IMG/VR virus record: IMGVR_UViG_3300022208_000014
Coordinates: 1 to 38,043 of that record
Reading direction: 5' to 3' (one strand)
DNA: 38,043 bases
Source of the DNA: a virus
Position 1 is the stretch's first letter, and each line of letters opens with the position of its first letter. The position numbers and the translations under genes were made by a program. Under the pieces are notes generated by a model. That model did not search any database, was not told where the DNA came from, and saw only the letters and a program-made list of their open reading frames with translations. This document shows positions 1 through 6,333 of the stretch, in pieces.

Positions 1-175
1 CTTCAATAATGGCTTTTGTTGTTGTCCCATCCAGCGAATCCAGGATCGAATCAACCTCGCATATGTCCCATTTCCCCGCGATGAATGGCGCATCACCAGA
101 ACGAATAAGTTTCCCTGTCGCGCCAATGACAGCCCATCCCCCCGTCTGCCCTGGGTCAATGCCGAGTATGTTCAT
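1..175 (-). CDS. RuvC-like Holliday junction resolvase, 3' end cut off by window edge
   Basis: This is the first 58 residues of a RuvC/RNase H-fold resolvase; the rest lies beyond position 1. The protein opens MNILGIDPGQTGGWAVIG, the strand-one motif of the family, in which the Asp of IDPG is a metal-binding catalytic residue. A second conserved stretch, KAIIE, ends at the edge; its Glu matches the next acidic ligand. RuvC-type enzymes cut four-way junctions, and phage versions resolve replication or recombination intermediates before packaging. The start is ATG at 175, behind a strong GGAGGT site lying in the end of the preceding gene, whose TGA overlaps this ATG. It is the last gene seen in the early recombination/replication operon, which fits the role. 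Fold assignment is fairly safe; substrate is inferred. Confidence 0.8.
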   Translation of the reverse strand, partial: MNILGIDPGQTGGWAVIGATGKLIRSGDAPFIAGKWDICEVDSILDSLDGTTTKAIIE

Positions 176-438
176 TTTTCTACCTCCAGCGCCGCTGGGC
201 ACGGTTTGCCATTAACCTCGTTGTGCCGTTCATCCTCCACTAAGGCCCATCTCGCGTTACATTCTTCACAGCGCGAATGTGGCAGGATGCTGACGGCGGG
301 ATCATTAAAACCGGAATAAATCATGATCGCCCTGATGCGCAGCGCCTTGAGTTTCCTGGCCCTGTCCTCGTTCACGCGAACCAACTCTGCTTCCAGTTCC
401 GCGATGCGCTCGCTCAATCTGAGCATTGACCGGTTCAT
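172..438 (-). CDS. Small hypothetical protein with coiled coil and CxxC
   Basis: An 88-residue protein that I do not recognise. Residues 5-35 form a charged, leucine-rich helix (SERIAELEAELVRVNEDRA) typical of a short coiled coil. A later CEEC pair plus one further Cys in GKPCP could hold a metal. The start at 438 was chosen over the longer open frame because the upstream extension is low-complexity and overlaps the next gene; only one base separates it from the preceding stop. The stop overlaps the RuvC-like start by four bases, so the two are probably translated together. Function unknown; it is carried with replication/recombination genes. Confidence 0.65.
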   Translation of the reverse strand: MNRSMLRLSERIAELEAELVRVNEDRARKLKALRIRAIMIYSGFNDPAVSILPHSRCEECNARWALVEDERHNEVNGKPCPAALEVEK

Positions 439-439
439 T

Positions 440-634
440 TTATCGCCCCGCCCTGAATGTTCCCCGCTCTGGCCGCGCATCCGGCGGCAGAATCGCCACC
501 TGGCCGCAACGCCGGTCCGCGAACGTCTCGCCGCCCTCGTGAACCCGCGCCCACTCGTAGTCAATTTCGTCCGCGTCCAACAACACCGCCCATTTCCACA
601 ACGCGGCGGGCTTGCCGCATGTTGAGCATGTCAT
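440..634 (-). CDS. Small zinc-ribbon-like hypothetical protein
   Basis: A 64-residue protein starting MTCSTCGKPA, with a CxxC knuckle near the N-terminus and a third Cys at RRCGQ, so a small metal-binding module is plausible. The start at 634 is preceded by GAGGAGC at good spacing, and its ATG overlaps the stop of the preceding gene (ATGA type). The longer open frame extending to 979 is shadow coding of neighbours. Such small cysteine proteins are common in early phage operons, often binding DNA or host proteins. No specific function can be given. Confidence 0.65.
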   Translation of the reverse strand: MTCSTCGKPAALWKWAVLLDADEIDYEWARVHEGGETFADRRCGQVAILPPDARPERGTFRAGR

Positions 635-861
635 TGCTCCTCGCGTGTTTGTGTTAATCCGGTTGAACACAAAATCGTTTGTGTTAAGCGGAACGGCCTT
701 TGGTGATACACAAGTGGAAGGCTCCATTCCTCCGCCTCCGCCACGGGGCCATCCCCCGCCGCATCGGCCCGCATGTCCTCCCGGCGCATTTGGTCCCGGC
801 AACGCTCGCACAGCCGCGTCTTGGTGCAGTCCGGGCACGGCTGCTTCGGGTTGCGTCTCAT
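631..861 (-). CDS. Small cysteine-rich hypothetical protein
   Basis: A 76-residue protein starting MRRNPKQPCPDCTKTRLCER. Four cysteines in a CPxC...CxxC arrangement within the first 22 residues suggest a zinc ribbon; the C-terminal half is acidic and then ordinary. The start at 861 has GGGAGCGG upstream and overlaps the preceding stop by four bases; the stop in turn overlaps the next start. This back-to-back overlap indicates one translationally coupled mRNA from the replication gene to the resolvase. Function unknown. Confidence 0.6.
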   Translation of the reverse strand: MRRNPKQPCPDCTKTRLCERCRDQMRREDMRADAAGDGPVAEAEEWSLPLVYHQRPFRLTQTILCSTGLTQTREEQ

Positions 862-1097
862 TTTCCGCTCCCCTTGGCCTTCTCCACGCGGCGGATGCGC
901 CCGTCCCGGAGCAACTTCCCCATGATTCTGAACTGTAAGTTTTGCCACCACCCCGAGGCGTAGACTTTGCCCTTCCCAATGGCTTCGAATTTCAGATGCA
1001 GGTGTTCCCCACGCGCCATGCTTTGCGCCAGCGCGTTCATGGTTTTCACCGGCTCTCCAATCTTGTGTTTCACCGCCTTCCGCGTCCGTGCGTTCAT
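858..1097 (-). CDS. Small basic hypothetical protein
   Basis: A 79-residue protein rich in Lys and Arg (MNARTRKAVKHKIGEP at the start, RRVEKAKGSGK at the end). The middle, HLHLKFEAIGKGKVYASGWW, reads like beta strands, so a small basic nucleic-acid-binding protein is possible but unproven. AAGGAGCA lies at good spacing before the ATG at 1097, which overlaps the stop of the preceding 259-residue gene. I do not recognise a family. Its place beside replication genes is the only hint of role. Confidence 0.65.
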   Translation of the reverse strand: MNARTRKAVKHKIGEPVKTMNALAQSMARGEHLHLKFEAIGKGKVYASGWWQNLQFRIMGKLLRDGRIRRVEKAKGSGK

Positions 1098-1873
1098 GGT
1101 TGCTCCTTGCTGAGTCGTTCCAGTTCATCCCATTCCTCCGGCGTCATTCCGTCCGGCCAGTTGCGCTTGTTCCGCGCCAGGAACCGCATGAACCCAGGTT
1201 GATCTTCCCAGGGCTTCCGTGACGCCCCAGGCCGTGCAAACAACCGCTCGAAGTCTTCCAGCCGCCGCGCCAGCGCCGGACTCATTCCGTCCTTGGCGGG
1301 GTCCGCCAGCAAGCGCCGCACCTTCCGCGCGCCCTCGCGGTTCATCCGCGCCCGCGCCTCGGCCAGGTTCCGCGCCTCGGCCAGGTTCCGCGCAACGTGT
1401 TCCTTCACGGGACCTTCCAGCAGCGGACCCGTCAACAGCGCCTTGGCCCGCGCCATGTTTTCGCGCTCGGCTTGTTTTTCCGCCGCCTCGGCTTCCAGGC
1501 GCTTCAACGCCGCGCTTTCATCGAACGCATCCGGAGCCATCACCAGCGCACGGGGCGGCATGGCATTCAGGAAGTTCGCCACCAGCGGCCAATCCGTGCG
1601 CTCGCGGCATAACTTTTTGAAGCACATCCGAATCCGCTCCCGGTCAATCTCTGGCATCCAGCCTTCGCCGTGCGGCCCATCGGAAAGCGTTGCCGTCCAC
1701 GCGGCAATCACCTTGTCGGTCATGCCCGGCGCGGGCGGAAAATGCAGCATGTGCCGGTTCATCAGCCGGAACCCTTCCAGGATTTCAGCCCGCAGCCATT
1801 CCAGTTCCGCCGGAACCTTCCAGGAATCTTCCCGCTCTGGTGCGGGCAATGCCCGCGCTTGCTCGCCGCTCAT
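1094..1873 (-). CDS. Hypothetical protein in the helicase-loader position
   Basis: A 259-residue protein of unknown family. The N-terminal 110 residues hold conserved-looking segments (AAWTATLSDGP, CFKKLCRERTDWP, NAMPPRA); the middle is a long Ala/Glu/Arg-rich helix; the C-terminus ends NWPDGMTPEEWDELERLSK. It directly follows the replication initiator-like gene with a four-base overlap, the slot taken by helicase loaders such as lambda P in many phages, so a replication-accessory role is a reasonable inference. No ATPase P-loop is visible, so it is not a DnaC-type loader. The coding sequence has a perfect 18-bp tandem duplication at 1353-1388 (repeat NLAEAR). Confidence 0.7.
   Translation of the reverse strand: MSGEQARALPAPEREDSWKVPAELEWLRAEILEGFRLMNRHMLHFPPAPGMTDKVIAAWTATLSDGPHGEGWMPEIDRERIRMCFKKLCRERTDWPLVANFLNAMPPRALVMAPDAFDESAALKRLEAEAAEKQAERENMARAKALLTGPLLEGPVKEHVARNLAEARNLAEARARMNREGARKVRRLLADPAKDGMSPALARRLEDFERLFARPGASRKPWEDQPGFMRFLARNKRNWPDGMTPEEWDELERLSKEQP
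1353..1388 (-). repeat. Two perfect tandem copies of an 18-bp unit
   Basis: The unit CGCGCCTCGGCCAGGTTC occurs twice head to tail inside the 259-residue gene and encodes NLAEAR twice. Being in frame, it lengthens a predicted helix by six residues without breaking the gene. It probably arose by slippage. Confidence 0.85.
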
Positions 1874-2757
1874 GCCTTGCCCTCCGGATCATCCGGGGCC
1901 TCCATGGCCCGTTCACGTTCCTCCGCTGGACTCAACCGCTTCGGGTGGCGGTTGATTTCCGCAATGCCCAGCCCCTGGCCCGTCCTGGGCCGGATTTCCG
2001 TCATCCATTTCCGCATCCACTTGCGCCATGCCGCTTTCCAATCGTTGAACATGTTGCCGTTGGAAATGTGATGATCCCGGAACAGTTCGATCTGACCCAT
2101 CACCTCGTTCGAGGGAACATCCCCGAAGTTTTTCCGGAACCATTGCCGGTCGTCATCGTTGATTTCAAAAATTTCAGGGAAAGGTGACTTCGGGAGTTTC
2201 GCCCTTTTTGGTTTTCCCCCCTTGGGGGGATAAAGGGGGGTAGTAGTTAGTTTCTGTTCTTGTTCTTTCTCCTGTTCCTGTTCCTGCTCCTGGCTTTGAA
2301 GGGCCTTTGAAGCCCCTTCGAAGGGGCTTAGGTGATCCGGTCGCGCCGTCAAGTGAAACCGTGTCCCGTGCATTTCGTAAAATTCCTTTGTGAACAGGAT
2401 GTTTGGGAGCGACTCGTAAAGTTTCTGAATGCCCTTCACACGGTTGTCGCCGGTCTCCATTTTCTCCCCGATCTGAAACCGCGCCATGTTGGGAACCCAA
2501 ATGTGTTCGGTCTCGGCGTCATAGTGGCAAAAACCGGCTTCGGAGAGCCTTCGAAGCCCCTTCGAAGCCCCTTGCAAGGTGATCCCGATTTCATGGCAAA
2601 GTGTCGGGAGCGGGAGGTAATAAAGCCCGATCATATTGGCGTTTGAACAGGTCGTGACGTAACAGGCGATCACCTGGGCGTCCCGGTTGCCGCGCATGGC
2701 CCGGCCCGTGCGCCCCGTCCATAACCCGCTGGTTAATTTTGAATAGTCCCGGCTCAT
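1870..2757 (-). CDS. Replication initiator-like protein (phage replisome organizer, O-like)
   Basis: A 295-residue protein with the plan of phage replication initiators: an N-terminal winged-helix-like region (DAQVIACYVTTCSNAN, then GASKGLRRLSEAGFCHYD, resembling a recognition helix and wing), a low-complexity linker of repeated Gln-Glu at about residues 155-168, and a C-terminal domain ending in DWKAAWRKWMRKW, a tail seen in many phage replisome organizers. Such proteins bind repeats at the phage origin and recruit helicase loader and helicase. Two clusters of 11-bp-spaced palindromic octamers lie inside this gene, as lambda ori lies inside O. The start at 2757 has GGGATGAG upstream; the stop overlaps the next gene by four bases. 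Exact family not certain. Confidence 0.75.
   Translation of the reverse strand: MSRDYSKLTSGLWTGRTGRAMRGNRDAQVIACYVTTCSNANMIGLYYLPLPTLCHEIGITLQGASKGLRRLSEAGFCHYDAETEHIWVPNMARFQIGEKMETGDNRVKGIQKLYESLPNILFTKEFYEMHGTRFHLTARPDHLSPFEGASKALQSQEQEQEQEKEQEQKLTTTPLYPPKGGKPKRAKLPKSPFPEIFEINDDDRQWFRKNFGDVPSNEVMGQIELFRDHHISNGNMFNDWKAAWRKWMRKWMTEIRPRTGQGLGIAEINRHPKRLSPAEERERAMEAPDDPEGKA
2294..2330. repeat. Iteron cluster A: octamer CTTYGAAG at 11-bp spacing
   Basis: CTTTGAAG starts at 2294 and 2305 and CTTCGAAG at 2316, exactly 11 bp apart; a degenerate CTTAGG starts at 2327. The octamers are palindromic or nearly so and lie on one helix face. They are inside the linker region of the replication initiator-like gene, and so are candidate initiator-binding sites of the phage origin. 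Confidence 0.7.
2538..2578. repeat. Iteron cluster B: octamer CTTCGAAG at 11-bp spacing
   Basis: CTTCGGAG at 2538, CTTCGAAG at 2549 and 2560, and CTTGCAAG at 2571 all start exactly 11 bp apart. This is the same octamer and period as cluster A, about 245 bp away, again inside the replication initiator-like gene. Two phased clusters in an initiator gene are the usual layout of an iteron origin. Confidence 0.7.
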
Positions 2758-2776
2758 TACTCATCCCTGAGTGGAA

Positions 2777-2837
2777 GGCGCGGCTCCGGCGGTGGCGGTG
2801 TGGACTAGGGGGTGTCCACTCCGCCGGAAGCCGCGCC
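2777..2837 (-). other. Large nested hairpin between recT-like and replication genes
   Basis: The outer arms are GGCGCGGCTCCGGCGG at 2777-2792 and CCGCCGGAAGCCGCGCC at 2821-2837, pairing 8 and 7 bp around a one-base mismatch/bulge. Inside, GTGGAC and GTCCAC (about 2800-2819) form a second stem. It fills the 87-bp gap between the initiator-like gene and the recT-like gene, with no U-run after it in the direction of transcription. It could be an RNase III site, an antitermination-type RNA or an attenuator. Confidence 0.65.
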
Positions 2838-2844
2838 CATTCGG

Positions 2845-4041
2845 CTACTTCCCTTGTTGCGGAAACCCCTTCGCCGCCGCCTGGGCGTACAGCGCGTCCC
2901 GCATTTCCAGCAGCGCGTTGAAGTCGTCCTCGGACTTGATTTCATCGCTCCAATCCGCCTCGTTCGCCTCCCAAGCCTTGCTCAATTCCTGGGGCTTGGC
3001 CGCGTTCGTGGCCGCCAGCGCCTTGCTCAGTTCCAGGAACGCATTGGCGTAGGTTCCGCCAGCGGCCAGCCGGTCCGCGTGATTCGCGGGAAGCTGCCCG
3101 CCCGGATGGGCCGGTGCCTTGGCCGCGCCCTTCTTCGGTGCCGGTTTTTCCTCCCCCGTCAATTCGCGCTTCAATTGGTCTTTGATGTTCACCATGTGCT
3201 TGCGCTGACCGGCATCCGCCGATTTGCGTAGGTCTTGAACTTCCCTGCTAAACCAAGCATTTTCCAAGGATTCCAGCGCCGGGGTTTTCGCCGCCGCTTC
3301 TTTCAGGATTCCCCGTGCGATTTCCACGGGGTCAGACTTTCCCGGCAAAACCGTGGCCTCCGGCGTTGCGGCTGGCTCTGCCACCGGCTCGGGATCGGCT
3401 CCGTTCTGTTCCTTGGCGTCCGAAAGGTGCGACTTCATTCTTTCGGTGCGGGTGGGCTTGGGGTCGGTGCGCGTGGTCTGCGCGGTAATATCTACGGGCA
3501 AGTCCCGGCTTTCTTCCGCGCTGGAAAGCCCGCGCAATGCGTCCGGGAAGGTGTCGCGGCAGCAGAACCCCCGCGCCCGCAATTGCAGCATCCGCTTTGC
3601 ATAATGCGTCCACGGCCCCTGCTTGCCCCACAGTCCGGCCTTCGTCGCGTCTTCCTTGGAAAATTTGACCGTATGCGCCTCGTTCCCGCGCCGCTTGATA
3701 ACGCACTTGGCCGTCATGGAGGCATCGTCAAACGTCTCGGAAATGCTCTCGAACTCCGGGTGATTCCTTACCAGCGCCAGCATGGCGTCCCCCCAAAGGC
3801 TGGGCCGCCCGTTGATTACCGCGATATTCTGGATCGCTTGCATGGGGGCAAGGCCAACTTCCGCGCCCATCATCACGGCGATAATGGCGTTCTGCGGCTT
3901 GCCTTGATAATCCTTGGGGGCAAGGTCGGATTCGGCGATGTACTTCGCCACTCGCCACGCCTCCTCGATGCTTTGCGGTCGGAGAAAACTTGCGCCACTG
4001 AGTGGCCCTGCCGCCGTTGCGGTTTGCAGTTCGGTTCCCAT
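2845..4041 (-). CDS. RecT-family single-strand annealing protein
   Basis: A 398-residue RecT-type recombinase. RecT proteins bind the single-stranded DNA left by a partner exonuclease and anneal it to complementary strands. The family core is seen at about residues 20-180: EEAWRVAKYIAESDLAPKD, then AVMMGAEVGLAPMQAIQNI, then GRPSLWGDAMLALVRNHPE, and later GLWGKQGPWTHYAKRML. After residue 190 the protein becomes a variable, acidic, Ala/Pro-rich tail of about 200 residues, longer than in typical RecT proteins, ending in a leucine-rich helical segment. GGAGCAAGACG precedes the ATG at 4041. It lies 12 bp after the YqaJ-type nuclease gene, the usual exonuclease-annealase pairing. Confidence 0.9.
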   Translation of the reverse strand: MGTELQTATAAGPLSGASFLRPQSIEEAWRVAKYIAESDLAPKDYQGKPQNAIIAVMMGAEVGLAPMQAIQNIAVINGRPSLWGDAMLALVRNHPEFESISETFDDASMTAKCVIKRRGNEAHTVKFSKEDATKAGLWGKQGPWTHYAKRMLQLRARGFCCRDTFPDALRGLSSAEESRDLPVDITAQTTRTDPKPTRTERMKSHLSDAKEQNGADPEPVAEPAATPEATVLPGKSDPVEIARGILKEAAAKTPALESLENAWFSREVQDLRKSADAGQRKHMVNIKDQLKRELTGEEKPAPKKGAAKAPAHPGGQLPANHADRLAAGGTYANAFLELSKALAATNAAKPQELSKAWEANEADWSDEIKSEDDFNALLEMRDALYAQAAAKGFPQQGK

Positions 4042-4053
4042 CGTCTTGCTCCA

Positions 4054-5055
4054 TCATTCGGGTTTCATCGTCAGGCGGAACGTCCTGTGCCCGCCCGTGG
4101 CCTTGGTGTGCGCGTCAATGGCTTGCTCCCAGCCCGGCAGCGTCTTCGCCAGGGCTTCCCAATCGGTTTTCGGCGTCCCCTTGCTTTCGCGGAAGGTGCA
4201 GACCCCGGCGATTCCCTCCGCCGCGCCAATCAACTGCATCAGGCGGTGTTTCGCCTCGGCCTTTGCGCTCTCCCATTCCTTCAGTTTGGCGCTGGCCTGT
4301 GCGTAGCGTTCTCCGGTTTCCCGCGCTTCCTCGGTCGTCGGCAGCAGTTCCGGGCGCTCCACGCGGGGAAATGCGCGGCGCAGATATTCCGCGCTGCTAT
4401 CGGAACCGTCCGCATCGGGCGGCTCCTGGTTCCCGGTGGGGTCCAGGTGCTTTTTCCAGAACGCCTCGGCGCGGCTCGCCAGCATGTTCAGCAGGTCATC
4501 GTCCCGGCGCAGGTGATACATGCGGAAGTCGTTGCCGCCGATCAGTGCCGCCAGCCACCACGTCTTTGCGCCCACCACGAACATTTCCCACTGGCATTGC
4601 ACCAGGTGCCATTCCGGCAGCAGATTGTTGTCCCACTCGCCCAATTCTCCGGGCAGCCCGGCGAAATGCTGCGCCGCGTTCAGCCCGTGGTTCTTCGCCT
4701 GGACGCCCTCGCCAATGGCCGGGAAATAAATGTCCGGGGTGCATCCCGCCCAGGATTTCACCGGGTGAAACACCGTGCCCGGAAACCACTCGCTGACATA
4801 TTTTGCATTGCCGATTTTCTTGCCGAGTTCCTTGTAAAATTTTTTGTTGTCCTGCTTCAGATGTTTCGCCGCCAGCGTCAAAATGCCGGATTCCACCGCC
4901 AGCCCGATTTCGGTGAGCGCGTTGCCCTCGAACGCGGAATGCCCCAGGTTCCGCGCCCAGGTTTCCAGCGGCCCCGCGTGTGGGTTGAACTCCATGTAGC
5001 CCGCCAGATCGGAGGCCATCACCTTGCCCTTGCGAATCTCCAAATCCAGTCCCAT
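4054..5055 (-). CDS. YqaJ-family phage recombination exonuclease (PD-(D/E)XK fold)
   Basis: A 333-residue nuclease of the YqaJ/lambda Exo type, expected to chew duplex ends so that the RecT-like partner can anneal the exposed strand. Visible motifs are an early acidic helix GNALTEIGLA (Glu about 49), the catalytic core CTPDIYFPAIGEGVQAKNHG (about 105-124), and the downstream QCQWEMFVVGA helix and LAALIGGNDFRMYHL strand typical of YqaJ proteins. The oddity is the catalytic box: lambda Exo has Glu-x-Lys, but here it reads Gln119-Ala-Lys121. The C-terminal third is an added charged helical region. ATG at 5055 is preferred over GTG at 5058 because AGGAG sits seven bases before it. A large hairpin lies just upstream. 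Confidence 0.85.
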   Translation of the reverse strand: MGLDLEIRKGKVMASDLAGYMEFNPHAGPLETWARNLGHSAFEGNALTEIGLAVESGILTLAAKHLKQDNKKFYKELGKKIGNAKYVSEWFPGTVFHPVKSWAGCTPDIYFPAIGEGVQAKNHGLNAAQHFAGLPGELGEWDNNLLPEWHLVQCQWEMFVVGAKTWWLAALIGGNDFRMYHLRRDDDLLNMLASRAEAFWKKHLDPTGNQEPPDADGSDSSAEYLRRAFPRVERPELLPTTEEARETGERYAQASAKLKEWESAKAEAKHRLMQLIGAAEGIAGVCTFRESKGTPKTDWEALAKTLPGWEQAIDAHTKATGGHRTFRLTMKPE

Positions 5056-5076
5056 CACACCACTCCTGAAAGGGGT

Positions 5077-5137
5077 GGGCCGAACCCGCGCCGGGAAAAA
5101 AGGAGAAAAAACCGGCGTGGGTGGATGGGTTCGGCCC
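5077..5137 (-). other. Large hairpin with pyrimidine loop upstream of the nuclease start
   Basis: Perfect 11-bp arms GGGCCGAACCC (5077-5087) and GGGTTCGGCCC (5127-5137) enclose a second stem CGCCGG/CCGGCG (5089-5094 and 5112-5117). On the transcribed minus strand the inner loop is almost all pyrimidine (U6-CUCC-U6-C). The hairpin ends about 10 bases before the AGGAG of the YqaJ-type gene, and the loop CUCCU is complementary to it. Confidence 0.65.
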
Positions 5138-5151
5138 AGTTCGTGTGTTCC

Positions 5152-5340
5152 TCAATCCCTGAAAATCTTAATCAGCCCGATCACAACCAGCACGACCACC
5201 GCCACCACCAGCGGGCCGTAAATCGGCGCTAGAACCAGCCACCACGACCAGGAAATTTGCCCGGTCAATTTCAGGCCGATGAACAGCACGGCTAAAAGAA
5301 TCCCGAAAAGACCGCCGATGTTTGTGTTCACGTCTTTCAT
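5152..5340 (-). CDS. Small two-helix membrane protein, TMFXF-like
   Basis: A 62-residue hydrophobic protein with two transmembrane segments: about residues 8-27 (GLFGILLAVLFIGLKLTG) and 34-57 (WLVLAPIYGPLVVAVVVLVV). The connecting LKLTGQISWSWWLVLAPI is the signature of small phage and bacterial proteins usually annotated as transmembrane Fragile-X-F protein. Their function is unknown; inner-membrane location is expected. The start at 5340 has GGAGTGAGGC directly before it, the same leader repeated in front of genes at 34-35 kb. Hairpins flank the gene on both sides, so it looks like an inserted cargo unit in the early operon. Confidence 0.75.
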   Translation of the reverse strand: MKDVNTNIGGLFGILLAVLFIGLKLTGQISWSWWLVLAPIYGPLVVAVVVLVVIGLIKIFRD

Positions 5341-5350
5341 GCCTCACTCC

Positions 5351-5411
5351 GAAAAAAGAACCGGGGTCCGTTCCGGGGTTCGGGGGAATACCGGACGGGA
5401 GTGGACCCCGG
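5351..5411 (-). terminator. Probable rho-independent terminator or attenuator in the early operon
   Basis: CCGGGGTCC (5361-5369) pairs perfectly with GGACCCCGG (5403-5411), with a smaller TCCGG/CCGGA stem inside. Read on the minus strand, the stem is followed at once by TTCTTTTTTC (5360-5351). This is a classical terminator shape placed between the 56-residue gene and the TMFXF-like gene, so downstream early genes may need antitermination or read-through. Confidence 0.65.
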
Positions 5412-5425
5412 CGCCAGGAGGGCCG

Positions 5426-5596
5426 TCAATGGTTCATGCGCCGCGCCGCCCGCCGCTGCATCCGCATCAAATCCCGGTTGAGTTCCGCCCGGAGTTCCGC
5501 CTTTTGCACGTTGGCGCGGTGCGAAAGGCTTTGCATGTGGCGAAGGTTCCGCATTCGCACCCACCCTTCCCACCATGTGATCAATTTCTGAATCAT
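5426..5596 (-). CDS. Small basic hypothetical protein
   Basis: A 56-residue protein starting MIQKLITWWEGWVRMRNLRH and ending LNRDLMRMQRRAARRMNH. It is predicted helical and strongly basic at the C-terminus, which could bind nucleic acid or membrane, but I recognise no family. The start at 5596 has GGGAGG six bases upstream; the longer frame would need TTG at 5665. It sits between the CII-like gene and a terminator-like hairpin. Confidence 0.5.
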   Translation of the reverse strand: MIQKLITWWEGWVRMRNLRHMQSLSHRANVQKAELRAELNRDLMRMQRRAARRMNH

Positions 5597-5701
5597 GGCC
5601 CCTCCCATGTGTTGAGGCGGCCCGCCTCCGCGTTTGGCCCTATCGCCTGGGACTTCCAGAACCAAGCGCCGTACCTGTTGCGGTCAGCGGGCGGCCTGTT
5701 C

Positions 5702-6202
5702 CTATGCCCGTTTGCGCGTCTGTTGCACAGACGCCAGGGTGCTTACCCGCACCGTGTGCGCCTGGGCGATGGACAGTTCCAGGGGTTTGAGAATTTCCCG
5801 CGATTCTTCGAGCGTGATGGCCCGGCCCTCCGCCCCATTGGGGTCGAGCGCCTTGCCCATGGCCCCGGCGACATTGCCCACGTAGTCGCACAGGGTCAGC
5901 GTGTCCACTGCCAGCAGTTCCGGGCGGTTGTCGCCGTTGATTTCCGCGATGAAATATCCACGGAACATCCGGCACAGCAGCTTCAACGGCTCAAGATTTC
6001 CCGTGTGCTTCATGTAAACGGCCATGTCCCACAACGCGGGCTGGGCGTTTTCATAATCCGGGTTCAACTCGTTGCGCCACGTTCCCGGCGCTTTGTTGAT
6101 GTAATCTCCGATGGACTTGCTTTCGCCGCGCCGTGGGCCGCCCATGCAAGCCGCTTGCAGGGCCTCGCGCCACTCGCGGCCTATCTCCATTTTCGCGCTC
6201 AT
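5702..6202 (-). CDS. CII-like phage regulatory protein (CP76-type)
   Basis: A 166-residue protein resembling the phage regulatory CII family of P2/186-type phages: a helix-turn-helix-like segment SIGDYINKAPGTWRNELNPD followed by WDMAVYMKHTGNLEPLKLLC, where relatives read roughly 'LGMSPKTLSNKLNP...ATGD...L'. Such proteins activate lysogeny promoters or control early transcription. The C-terminal 90 residues are helical and probably mediate oligomerisation. The start at 6202 (MSAKMEIG) was chosen because GGAG lies nine bases before it; the ATG at 6223 has no site. It follows the Cro-like gene on the same strand, the position of cII. Family call is moderately sure; the role is inferred. Confidence 0.65.
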   Translation of the reverse strand: MSAKMEIGREWREALQAACMGGPRRGESKSIGDYINKAPGTWRNELNPDYENAQPALWDMAVYMKHTGNLEPLKLLCRMFRGYFIAEINGDNRPELLAVDTLTLCDYVGNVAGAMGKALDPNGAEGRAITLEESREILKPLELSIAQAHTVRVSTLASVQQTRKRA

Positions 6203-6333
6203 GCAGAATTCTCCGTTTTGCATGTTCACAACTGAACCCGGCGCGGAGTACGGTGGTCTTGAGGACGCCGCACTCCGGCGGGCGGGGCATCCCAGCCCCT
6301 GACTTCCCGCCCATCCAAGGCGGGCGCTAGCCC

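Noticed and set aside
3235-5232. 665-residue plus-strand open frame
   Set aside because: It is antisense to the RecT-like and YqaJ-type genes, which have clear family motifs and ribosome sites. Long antisense frames are usual in GC-rich DNA.
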